Source: an uncultured Pseudomonadota bacterium
Lineage (GTDB): Bacteria > Pseudomonadota > Alphaproteobacteria > Rs-D84
Direction of reading: 5' to 3'
Length of the DNA stretch: 42,710 nucleotides
Assembly: GCA_949283535.1 (NCBI GenBank)
Contig: CASDTC010000006.1
Location: 1 to 42,710, forward strand
The notes under the pieces are model-generated. The model was given only the letters and a program-made list of their open reading frames with translations, ran no database searches and had not been told where the DNA came from. Shown piece by piece: positions 14,715 through 22,421 of this stretch. The first letter of the stretch is position 1, and each line of letters starts with the position of its first letter. The position numbers were made by a program, and so were the translations under genes.

Positions 14715-16288
14715 TTTAAAATATCCCCTATGCGCGATTTAACCATATCAGCACCCATTACTTGCATGATTGAATACAGGTCTGGTGTATTTGTGCGCCC
14801 CGTCACAGCGACACGCAAATTCATTGCGACATCACCATTTTTTACCCCGGCGCCCGATGCAATCGCAACAATTTTATTCCACCATGAATCTTTATCATCA
14901 CAAATATCAAATGTTTCCAAAAACGCACGCAGCAAATCTGTATTAAATGCATATTCAGTATTTTGAACAAATAAATCGTCCCAGAAATATGCAACCTCGT
15001 CCAATGTTTGATGCCATGTGATAAAATCCTTGCGAATTCGTTTTGGATTGTCGCGTTCAATTGACAGTATATTTTTCAAATATTCTGGATTTTCACCGAT
15101 TCGTGCCGCCCATTGCAAATCATATTCATTTGCCCATTCACGCACATGACGCACCAATTCATCAACCGGCATCGTGGCAATAAATTCACGCGCCCACCAT
15201 TCCAGTTTTTTCATATCAAACAACGCACCCGATATTGGAATTTTTTTCGGACGCAGCGGATATTCCCATATTGATTTAACCTGACCTTTATTTTTTGCCT
15301 CTTCATATCCCGATGCCGCAATATTTCCCAGATATTCCAATACCGCCCCTGTCGGCCAACCATCACGCAGAAAATATGCAACATTCGCTTCTGGATCATG
15401 ACGCTTTGACAGCTTTCTTTGTTTACCTGTTTCCGAATCGATTTTATCAATTGTTGATGTATGAATATACATTGGCGGCGTCCAACCCATCATACGAAAT
15501 AACTGTATATGCAATGGGAACGACGGCAACCATTCTTCACCACGAACAACATGTGTTGTACGCATAAAATGGTCATCACACAAATGTGCAAAATGATATG
15601 TTGGCAGCCCATCATTTGATTTGATTAAAACAATATCTTCGTTATTTTCTGGGAACCCGATTGAACCACGCACGGCATCTTTACAGAAAATTCGCTGTTG
15701 TGGGTTACCGGTCGAATATAAACGAATCGATGGAACCTGACCCGCATCCAAACGGCGAATGATTTCCTCTTCACTTATATCCCTATCGCGTGCGAATTCG
15801 CCATAAATACCTGTTGCAAAACCTGCAGCTTTTTGATTTTCACGAATTTTTTCCATATCTTCTGCTGTCAAGAAGCAAGGATACGCCAACCCCCGTGCTA
15901 ATAAATCTGCTGCAACGCTATGATAAATATCTTTACGTTTAGACTGATAATAAGGTCCATATTTTTCATCATTATTATATTTCAGACCAAACCTATGCAT
16001 AGAGTCTTCTATAATTTTAACAGCATCTGCAACTTCACGTTTTGTATCTGTATCTTCTATACGCAACATAAAAACGCCACCAGACTGCTGCGCCAATTTA
16101 CAATCAACCAAAGCCTGATAAAGACCACCAATATGCATATACCCTGTTGGGCTTGGTGCGAAACGAGTCACAAATGCACCATCTGGTAAATCACGTGCGG
16201 GATATTTTTCTTCCAACTCTGCCAAAGTATATTTTGGCGCGCCGCCCAACACCCGTGCAATTAAATCAGCCGATAAACCATCACGCAT
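14711..16288 (-). CDS. gltX: Glutamyl-tRNA synthetase, long N-terminal variant
   Basis: Class I synthetase. The HIGH motif is in APSPTGYMHIGG, preceded by a roughly 40-aa extension (YTLAELEEKYPARDLPDGAFVTR). KMSKS appears as KLSKR in RKLSKRHDPEANVAYF. VVRGEEWLPSFPLHIQLFRMMG and the C-terminal anticodon-binding region are complete, giving 525 aa. ATG 16288 has AAGGG upstream and lies one base after the acetyltransferase stop; the open frame from 16315 only overlaps that gene. The N-terminal extension and core wording resemble clostridial-type GltX more than the usual alphaproteobacterial one, so lateral origin is possible. Confidence 0.92.
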   Translation of the reverse strand: MRDGLSADLIARVLGGAPKYTLAELEEKYPARDLPDGAFVTRFAPSPTGYMHIGGLYQALVDCKLAQQSGGVFMLRIEDTDTKREVADAVKIIEDSMHRFGLKYNNDEKYGPYYQSKRKDIYHSVAADLLARGLAYPCFLTAEDMEKIRENQKAAGFATGIYGEFARDRDISEEEIIRRLDAGQVPSIRLYSTGNPQQRIFCKDAVRGSIGFPENNEDIVLIKSNDGLPTYHFAHLCDDHFMRTTHVVRGEEWLPSFPLHIQLFRMMGWTPPMYIHTSTIDKIDSETGKQRKLSKRHDPEANVAYFLRDGWPTGAVLEYLGNIAASGYEEAKNKGQVKSIWEYPLRPKKIPISGALFDMKKLEWWAREFIATMPVDELVRHVREWANEYDLQWAARIGENPEYLKNILSIERDNPKRIRKDFITWHQTLDEVAYFWDDLFVQNTEYAFNTDLLRAFLETFDICDDKDSWWNKIVAIASGAGVKNGDVAMNLRVAVTGRTNTPDLYSIMQVMGADMVKSRIGDILK

Positions 16289-16289
16289 T

Positions 16290-16829
16290 TTATAAACCCT
16301 TTCTAAATTTAACAAAAACTATATTATCACGAGATTGACCATGCAGAATAAAAGAATGCCTTGAAATACTTTCTTTTTCAAAACCTGCCCTTTCTGCAAC
16401 CGCCTGTGAAGCATGATTTTCTGTATCCGCAAGGATTTCTATTCTATCCAACCCCAACACATTGAAACCAAAATCACTTAACGCTTTAACTGCCTTTGTC
16501 ATTATACCACGTCCAGTATAATCCTTTGACAACCAATAACCAATTTCACCAATTTTATGTGTTTCTGATATTATTCCAAGTCCGACACTACCTATAATTT
16601 TACCGTCTAAAACAATATAATAACTACCATTATTAGTTTTAGATGCTTTATTTAAATGGTCATACATATCTTCTGGTTTATTTGATTTTTCAACCCATAT
16701 AAGCCACTTACCAAGATATTCTCGTTGTGCATCAACTATACTAAATAAATATTTTGCAATATCGAACGACGGTTCTACCTTTTCCAAAGAAAAACCTTCA
16801 CATTTTATAATTTTTGGAAACTCTACCAT
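16290..16829 (-). CDS. GNAT family N-acetyltransferase, RimJ/RimL-like
   Basis: 179-aa acetyl-CoA-dependent acetyltransferase. The order of elements fits the RimJ/RimL (Acetyltransf_3) branch: LEKVEPSFDIAKYLFSIVD, SYYIVLDGKIIGSVGL, IGEIGYWLSKDYTGRGIMTKA (the acetyl-CoA loop GRGIMT) and NHASQAVAERAGF. Substrate cannot be predicted; it may be a ribosomal protein N-terminus or a small molecule. It is coupled to gltX (one-base gap) and divergent from trmB. By eye its codon use is more AT-rich than its neighbours, consistent with transfer together with gltX. Confidence 0.88.
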   Translation of the reverse strand: MVEFPKIIKCEGFSLEKVEPSFDIAKYLFSIVDAQREYLGKWLIWVEKSNKPEDMYDHLNKASKTNNGSYYIVLDGKIIGSVGLGIISETHKIGEIGYWLSKDYTGRGIMTKAVKALSDFGFNVLGLDRIEILADTENHASQAVAERAGFEKESISRHSFILHGQSRDNIVFVKFRKGL

Positions 16830-16839
16830 TTATATTTCC

Positions 16840-16868
16840 TTGTTTTCTTATTTTTTGAATTTTATACT
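16840..16868 (+). promoter_or_regulatory. Promoter for trmB, -10 six bases before the start codon
   Basis: TTGTTT (16840-16845), 17-base spacer, TATACT (16863-16868). The predicted +1 falls at or next to the A of the trmB ATG (16875), and no Shine-Dalgarno is present, so the mRNA would be leaderless. Confidence 0.6.
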
Positions 16869-16874
16869 AAATAT

Positions 16875-17507
16875 ATGGAAAAACAAGAAATAAGAACTTT
16901 TGGTCGCCGTCACGGGAAAAAATTGTCTGCACGACAAAATATACTAATCAAGACAGTATTACCAACAATCAGTCCCATGAATTTACCGGCAAATACCGGC
17001 ATCATACTAGAAATCGGGTTTGGTGCGGGTGAACATATGCGTGAAATTGCCCGGCAAATGCCGGGAAAAATCATAATTGGCGCCGAACCATTTATAAATG
17101 GTGCAGCATCCCTGCTGTCGGCAATTACGAACGAATCGAATGTTGTTCGCGACGAATATAAAAATATCAGAATTTTTGCCGATGATGTGCGCGATTTTTT
17201 GCGCGCATCCGATTCGAAATTTGAACAAATTTGGATTCTGCACCCCGACCCCTGGCCCAAGGCACGTCATGAAAAACGCCGATTATTAAATTCTGAATTT
17301 TTATCATTATTGGCATCCCGCCTGACCCCAGATGGTGAAATTATAATCGGCACCGATCACTGGGAATATTATGAATGGATTTTGGCACAGACGCAAATTG
17401 CAAAACTGAAAACTAAAATCCCAGATTTGGAAACCATTCACACACGATACCAACACAAAAATATGGCAGGAACAATCGCACCAAAATATTTAATAATACA
17501 TGCCTAG
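16875..17507 (+). CDS. trmB: tRNA (guanine-N7)-methyltransferase TrmB
   Basis: SAM-dependent enzyme that methylates G46 in the tRNA variable loop. The Rossmann SAM-binding motif is EIGFGAGEH; IIGAEPFINGA, FADDVRDFL, and the signature ILHPDPWPKARHEKRRL follow, then IGTDHWEYYEW. 210 aa is typical. It starts with a promoter-proximal ATG and its TAG stop shares the CTAG tetranucleotide with the convergent hypothetical gene. Confidence 0.95.
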   Translation: MEKQEIRTFGRRHGKKLSARQNILIKTVLPTISPMNLPANTGIILEIGFGAGEHMREIARQMPGKIIIGAEPFINGAASLLSAITNESNVVRDEYKNIRIFADDVRDFLRASDSKFEQIWILHPDPWPKARHEKRRLLNSEFLSLLASRLTPDGEIIIGTDHWEYYEWILAQTQIAKLKTKIPDLETIHTRYQHKNMAGTIAPKYLIIHA

Positions 17508-18169
17508 TTAACAAAAAAGACAGTATTTGTACACAAATTTGGCTGAATTAATCGTATTAATCGGGCAGTTTGGTCAATACGCATTGAATTTAATCCGACA
17601 GCAAACTGTAATTTGCCATTATATTCATTATCCCACGCATTTAACACGGCATAAATTCGACCGACAAAATCAGACCTGTCCCCTGTATCACGCGACATCG
17701 CCAACATCAAACCAGTGGCACGAATTTTTTTCAATTCAGAAAACAAATGCCCCCAATCAAATGGTCCGATATCACAAATATCAATACCAATAATTAAATC
17801 TTTGTTAAAAAATAAATCATCACGAATCATATATAATTGCGAAACGAATGCATCAATATCTTTGAATCTGATAAAAATTTGCGCCCCATCTGCACCCTGC
17901 TTAAATACAGAATTTATTTTCTCTGTCAAATCAGACACAGTATCCGCAGATACCACATCCATATAAAAACGGGTAAAAATCTGTACGCTATTATTTTCCA
18001 ACCACGGCCATACTATTGGCACACTGTCAGGCACAACAGATATTGCATGCGTATCAGTGGCAATAACCTGCTCTACCACATGGGATAAATCCGCAGAATC
18101 CAAGCCCGCCGGACACCACATTGCCATATTAAAACCTATCCCACCAAGAATATTATCTTTATCAATCAT
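17504..18169 (-). CDS. Hypothetical protein, possible TIM-barrel-like fold
   Basis: 221 aa, no recognised family. It has alternating hydrophobic strands and helices: HAISVVPDSVPIVWPWL, IFTRFYMDVVSADT, GAQIFIRFKDI, LIIGIDICDIG, TGLMLAMSRD and LQFAVGLNSM. This rhythm resembles a beta/alpha barrel such as an aldolase-like protein, but I see no catalytic motif. No signal peptide or membrane span. It is divergent from the cassette at 18213 and convergent with trmB. Confidence 0.6.
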   Translation of the reverse strand: MIDKDNILGGIGFNMAMWCPAGLDSADLSHVVEQVIATDTHAISVVPDSVPIVWPWLENNSVQIFTRFYMDVVSADTVSDLTEKINSVFKQGADGAQIFIRFKDIDAFVSQLYMIRDDLFFNKDLIIGIDICDIGPFDWGHLFSELKKIRATGLMLAMSRDTGDRSDFVGRIYAVLNAWDNEYNGKLQFAVGLNSMRIDQTARLIRLIQPNLCTNTVFFVN

Positions 18170-18194
18170 TGCACTTTTTACTTTATCACAAATA

Positions 18195-18203
18195 TGATAT
18201 AAT
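18195..18203 (+). promoter_or_regulatory. Extended -10 promoter for the 18213 gene cassette
   Basis: TGATATAAT is an extended -10 (TGnTATAAT); the -35 is weak. It ends nine bases before the ATG at 18213, so the 5' leader would be only about 3 bases and no Shine-Dalgarno is present. Confidence 0.6.
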
Positions 18204-18212
18204 CAAAAGCAA

Positions 18213-19178
18213 ATGAGAATCCGTTTTGATAACATATTACTGGGAACATTATGGATACTGGCAATGACGCTGGGCGCCAGTTTCTGGTTTAATACGATAT
18301 ACGGTTTTGATATATTTTCTGCATCACACTGGCAATATTTGTCATATATGCAGGCAGGCCGCACCCCTGTTCGTGTTGGATTTTATATATCAATGGTAAT
18401 TATAACATTCACAACCATATTTGGCATGTACCTGGTTGTGCGCCCGCGCACCAGAAAAATCAAATTACCAATAATAAAAACATCAAAAAAATCTGAAAAT
18501 AAACCTATTGGCAATATTGCCATGAATAATAATATTCAATCTAATTCACTGATTAATACCCCAGAAAATCAAAATCCAGATGCATCAACACTGGATATAT
18601 TACCATCGGAATCGCACACGCCAGTACCGCCACAAAATAAAAATTTTCCAAATGCAAACGCCCGCCCACCACGACTGGTTTTGCCAACAATAAACGGTAA
18701 TTGGGGTTCGACCCCACCATCGCCAACACTGCCATCACAAACAGCGACACAAAATTCTGTTCCAAACGATTGGCCCCAATTGCGTGATATATTCCGCAAT
18801 GCTGGATATACTATAAAACCAACACCAAAAATAAATGGCATACAAATTGCACTATTGGCAATTGGGTCCAATGAAAATCTATGGATTGGTGGCGTAAAAA
18901 TAAAGACCACTGATATGCGTTCCGCAATTGATAAATTAAATCAAATTTTTACAGATACACTGGAAGATACATATATAAATGTCAACGGATTTGTTATTGA
19001 TGCCCCAGACGCTGCGACATCAGAATTCCAAGACATATTAATGTTTAATTCAATATCAGATTTGCATCAATATATAAACAGTATACCAAATCCACCACTG
19101 CCCCCTGATGACGATGGTATGTTTGATGCATATTCACAATATATTGATGCGGTTATAAATCACATAGGGAAATTATGA
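18213..19178 (+). CDS. Uncharacterised membrane protein with Asn/Pro-rich linker
   Basis: 321 aa, not recognised. Two membrane helices (about 8-27 and 56-77) separated by a short loop, then a basic stop-transfer (RPRTRKIK), a low-complexity Asn/Ser/Pro linker (about 90-190) and a folded C-terminal domain (about 190-321, including QIALLAIGSNENLWIGGVKIKT). The C-terminal domain is predicted to be cytoplasmic from the charge pattern. It is the first gene of the plus-strand cassette, overlapping the next start by ATGA (19175-19178). Confidence 0.65.
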   Translation: MRIRFDNILLGTLWILAMTLGASFWFNTIYGFDIFSASHWQYLSYMQAGRTPVRVGFYISMVIITFTTIFGMYLVVRPRTRKIKLPIIKTSKKSENKPIGNIAMNNNIQSNSLINTPENQNPDASTLDILPSESHTPVPPQNKNFPNANARPPRLVLPTINGNWGSTPPSPTLPSQTATQNSVPNDWPQLRDIFRNAGYTIKPTPKINGIQIALLAIGSNENLWIGGVKIKTTDMRSAIDKLNQIFTDTLEDTYINVNGFVIDAPDAATSEFQDILMFNSISDLHQYINSIPNPPLPPDDDGMFDAYSQYIDAVINHIGKL

Positions 19179-19684
19179 CACAACTAACACGCGATAGTGC
19201 TGAAAAAAGGTTGTCCGATATGGGCATGGGCGATATGCCCATAACAGAATATCGTCCCGTAAATCCATGTGTTGATTCTGATTGGTTTATACAATATAAA
19301 AAATTATGCCGTGAATTTGCAAAAACATTAACAGATTCTGTTGACCAATTGGCAATGTTGAACCTGACCCAGGATGAATTTTTATCATTAATAATGGGAC
19401 GGACAATTCCCCAAAATATGTCTTTCAGATTTCGCATTCCTTTAACATTGGGCGGCAAATTGGATATAAATAACATTTTCATGTGTCGAACATTTCCGCA
19501 TTCACATAAACTGGATATATTTTTAATCAATCAATACGGCGCTGACACAATATGGTTGCCAAACCCAGCGACCAAGGTTTATGTTCCATCATATAATACA
19601 TCTGGTGGTGATGGCGGCAACGCAACCAGCGATCGATTAAGCCAAATTGCGGCACAAATTATGGCATCACACGGAATGGAATAA
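19175..19684 (+). CDS. Hypothetical protein of the 18213-20337 cassette
   Basis: 169 aa, not recognised. Soluble by composition; N-terminal repeated Met-Gly-Asp (MGMGDMPITEYRP), a helical middle (KLCREFAKTLTDSVDQLAML), a strand-rich segment (FRFRIPLTLGGKLDINNIFMC) and a C-terminal Gly-Ser linker followed by a helix. No catalytic motif visible. Translationally coupled to the membrane protein upstream, so it probably works with its cytoplasmic domain; this is inference from position only. Confidence 0.6.
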   Translation: MTQLTRDSAEKRLSDMGMGDMPITEYRPVNPCVDSDWFIQYKKLCREFAKTLTDSVDQLAMLNLTQDEFLSLIMGRTIPQNMSFRFRIPLTLGGKLDINNIFMCRTFPHSHKLDIFLINQYGADTIWLPNPATKVYVPSYNTSGGDGGNATSDRLSQIAAQIMASHGME

Positions 19685-19698
19685 CAAGCGGTTCAAAC

Positions 19699-20133
19699 AT
19701 GACATGCACAGAATTTTTATCATCAATAAAATCACATAATGCGCACATTGCCCCCGCCCCAGATTCATCCAGTATAATTCTGGCAAACACGAATTTACAA
19801 AACATGCATGCCGCAATATTGCCAAATTTCATCATTGAACTGTATTCCCACTGTGGTGCAATTACATTGGATAGCGGTTATATATTCGGTCCAACAGAAA
19901 TTTCACGCGATAAAGATTATCCAATCCCAGACATTGTCAGCATAAATCATGAACTGATTGGAATTCCACAAATTCAAAACAAAACAGTATTTGGTCAAAA
20001 TGATTTATTTTGGTTTGCATTTGATGCATTTGGGAAATGCGAAATGCTTGATAATATTTCGTTAACCGTTATGCGAAAATACGATGATGCATGGCGCGCA
20101 ATGTACGATTGTTTAATCGCAGGAAAACTATAA
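19699..20133 (+). CDS. Hypothetical protein, weakly SUKH/SMI1-like
   Basis: 144 aa. The pattern LPNFIIELYSHCGAI, SGYIFGPTEIS and later FGQNDLFWFAFDAFGKCEML resembles the SUKH (SMI1/KNR4/YrhA) fold, in which a Leu-Pro helix, a Gly-Gly turn and a late F-D-G strand recur. SUKH proteins are often immunity or adaptor domains. I hold this loosely; the family may simply be uncharacterised. No toxin gene is adjacent. The gap to the previous gene is 14 bases, and the RHH gene starts immediately after its stop. Confidence 0.55.
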   Translation: MTCTEFLSSIKSHNAHIAPAPDSSSIILANTNLQNMHAAILPNFIIELYSHCGAITLDSGYIFGPTEISRDKDYPIPDIVSINHELIGIPQIQNKTVFGQNDLFWFAFDAFGKCEMLDNISLTVMRKYDDAWRAMYDCLIAGKL

Positions 20134-20337
20134 ATGACAAAATTATCCGTATCTTTATCTGGTCATCACACCAGCATTTCATTAGAGGCAGAATTTATCA
20201 CCGCCCTGCACAAAATTGCCCAGCGCGAGAATAAATCAATTGCATCAATTATTGAACACATCGATTCGAATCGAAATCCAGACACCAATTTGTCATCTGC
20301 GATTCGCGTATGGATATTAAAAAAATTTATGAATTAA
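20134..20337 (+). CDS. RHH_4-type ribbon-helix-helix protein
   Basis: 67-aa DNA-binding protein with the alphaproteobacterial ribbon-helix-helix pattern: KLSVSLSGHHTSISLEAEFI (beta strand into first helix), IAQRENKSIASIIEHID, and the C-terminal LSSAIRVWILKKF. It closely matches the PF13467-like signature SGHxTSxSLE...LSSAxRxxxL. Such small regulators are common and conserved in alphaproteobacteria but their targets are mostly unknown. The ATG immediately follows the stop of the upstream gene, so it could autoregulate the cassette. Confidence 0.82.
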   Translation: MTKLSVSLSGHHTSISLEAEFITALHKIAQRENKSIASIIEHIDSNRNPDTNLSSAIRVWILKKFMN

Positions 20338-20382
20338 AAAAACGCTGTATGTGCATGATTTACTGTACATACAGCGTTTTTA
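20336..20382. terminator. Bidirectional terminator between convergent units
   Basis: AACGCTGTATGT (20341-20352) pairs with ACATACAGCGTT (20367-20378), extended inward by wobble pairs (GTGCA/TGTAC), flanked by an A-run and a TTTTTAT-run. It separates the plus-strand cassette from ybeY-lnt on the minus strand. Confidence 0.85.
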
Positions 20383-20389
20383 TCAATGG

Positions 20390-22402
20390 TTATTTATGCG
20401 CCTTTGTCCAATAAATTATCAGAACGCACGCACACGAAAATGCCAATATAATTATCATCCACCCATCACGACCAATTAATCGATATATGGTTTCATGCGC
20501 CCCAGAAACAACCCCATCTGCATAACCCGCCCGCCCAATCGGAATCATTGATGCAATTGTTCCATCTGGATTTATAAACGCACTGATACCAGAATAATTT
20601 GCGCGCACAATCGGCAGTCCTGATTCTATTGCATATCTGCGCACCATATCCAAGTGCTGATATGTGCCTGGTGTTTTTCCAAACCATGTGTCATTTGTTA
20701 TATTTATGATTGCGTCTGGCGTACTGTTTGCTGGAACCAGTGAATCAGAAAATATTATTTCATAGCATATTGCCGGCGCGAATGCGAAATCATTTCCATT
20801 TATATTAACACTGATTATTTCTGGCCCTGAACCCGGGGTTAATTGTCCTGGGGTTGGAATAATATCACCAAATGGTCGATATTCGCCAAACGGCACCAGA
20901 TGCGATTTACTGTAAATTTTTTGTATATCACCATTTGGCAATACAATTGCCATTGAATTAAAAATATTGTCGTTTGAATATGATGTTGCCCCTAAAATAA
21001 TATTTTTCCCCAATGCACTTGCCACCGGAATATTATCACCATCAACAATAACAAATGGATATGATGTTTCTGGGAAAACAATTAAATCTGAATTTCCTGG
21101 GGCACTTGCTAAATCCATTAAAGAACGAATATTTGCAACCGCATTTTGCATTGCCTCTTCGCGTGAATGCGATGCCTTTTGTGCGGCACTGCGCGCGGGT
21201 TGAACAACACGAATAACCGGTGATGCATTATTACCGTTCCCCGACAATTCAATATTTTTATTGCCCACAATTAATCCAATCACCCCCAAAATCACAAATA
21301 TAAAAAATGTTATCCAGCATGATTTATCACGCCGTTTTTTAATGATTTCAACCGTTGACGCAATTCCACCGATAATAATAAATGTTAATCCCAATGCCCC
21401 CCATAGCGACATTGAATTTGCCAACATTCCCCACGGCATTGCAATATTTGCGATTGGGTTCCATGGGAACCCTGTAAACAGCCATTCGCGCAACCATAAA
21501 ACCAGCGTCCAAATTGCGGCAAACAAAAACGGTCTGCATGCCGGAAATGTGCATATACGCGAAATCACAATAAACGGAACAGAAAAAACAATTGCCCCCA
21601 ATACCCCGATTCCGATTAATGCTGGCACGGTCCATATTGAAAATTGCGCCGCCAATTCTGGAACGACATAAATAGAATGCAACACCCACCAAAACATCAT
21701 CATCGCATACGCCGCACCAAATGACGCGGCGCGTAAAATCGCACGCCACATGCTGGCTTTATTTTCACCACACACAGATAATTTATATGCCAGCGCAACT
21801 GCAATTAATGTTGCCCACCACATATTAAATGGCGCAAAACCGAATGCGGCAATTGCCCCCAACACAAACATTAAAATACATTGTCCTGGTCCGCCATCTC
21901 GTAATTTTATTTTGCGCAATCGCGATAAAAATTTTTCACCTGGACAACATTCTGAATCGCTGCATGCGCCGTATTCCTGTACATAGGGATTTTTTATATT
22001 TAAATTTTTCAATATTTTTATCTCTTTGTTTTCCATTATTTCTGCTTCATCATCTTTGATATGATCATACCCTTGTAAATGCAACATTCCATGAACAACC
22101 ATATGCGCCGTATGATCCGCAACAGATATTTTTTCAGATTTTGCTTCACGCATAACTGTATCCAACGATATATAAATATCCCCCAATAAAATATCATCAT
22201 CCAGTTCAAATGATAAAACATTTGTTGGTGCATCAATACCGCGATATTTTTTATTCAATGCGTGTATTTCCACATCATTGGTCAGCACGATTGAAACCTC
22301 TGTATCTGGATGTGCCGATACCAACGCCGCATTTGCAATGCGTGCAAAATCAATTTTATATTTACGCCAACGCGCATCATTATAATTTACACAGACATTC
22401 AT
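20390..22402 (-). CDS. YbeY endoribonuclease fused to apolipoprotein N-acyltransferase Lnt
   Basis: A single 670-aa frame carries two enzymes. Residues 1-144 are YbeY, the 16S rRNA maturation and quality-control nuclease, with the metal motif HGMLHLQGYDH (His104, His108, His114). A Cys/Lys-rich linker (about 145-172) leads to Lnt (173-670): six or so membrane helices, then the nitrilase-like domain with Glu445 (VFPETSYPF), Lys499 (YSKSHLVPFGEYRPF) and Cys546 (APAICYEII). Lnt attaches the third acyl chain to lipoproteins. In many alphaproteobacteria these genes are neighbours with corC/ybeX between them; here the intervening gene is missing and the two are joined. No stop or frameshift is visible at the junction. 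Confidence 0.92.
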   Translation of the reverse strand: MNVCVNYNDARWRKYKIDFARIANAALVSAHPDTEVSIVLTNDVEIHALNKKYRGIDAPTNVLSFELDDDILLGDIYISLDTVMREAKSEKISVADHTAHMVVHGMLHLQGYDHIKDDEAEIMENKEIKILKNLNIKNPYVQEYGACSDSECCPGEKFLSRLRKIKLRDGGPGQCILMFVLGAIAAFGFAPFNMWWATLIAVALAYKLSVCGENKASMWRAILRAASFGAAYAMMMFWWVLHSIYVVPELAAQFSIWTVPALIGIGVLGAIVFSVPFIVISRICTFPACRPFLFAAIWTLVLWLREWLFTGFPWNPIANIAMPWGMLANSMSLWGALGLTFIIIGGIASTVEIIKKRRDKSCWITFFIFVILGVIGLIVGNKNIELSGNGNNASPVIRVVQPARSAAQKASHSREEAMQNAVANIRSLMDLASAPGNSDLIVFPETSYPFVIVDGDNIPVASALGKNIILGATSYSNDNIFNSMAIVLPNGDIQKIYSKSHLVPFGEYRPFGDIIPTPGQLTPGSGPEIISVNINGNDFAFAPAICYEIIFSDSLVPANSTPDAIINITNDTWFGKTPGTYQHLDMVRRYAIESGLPIVRANYSGISAFINPDGTIASMIPIGRAGYADGVVSGAHETIYRLIGRDGWMIIILAFSCACVLIIYWTKAHK

Positions 22403-22421
22403 TATACAAAATCCATAATTT

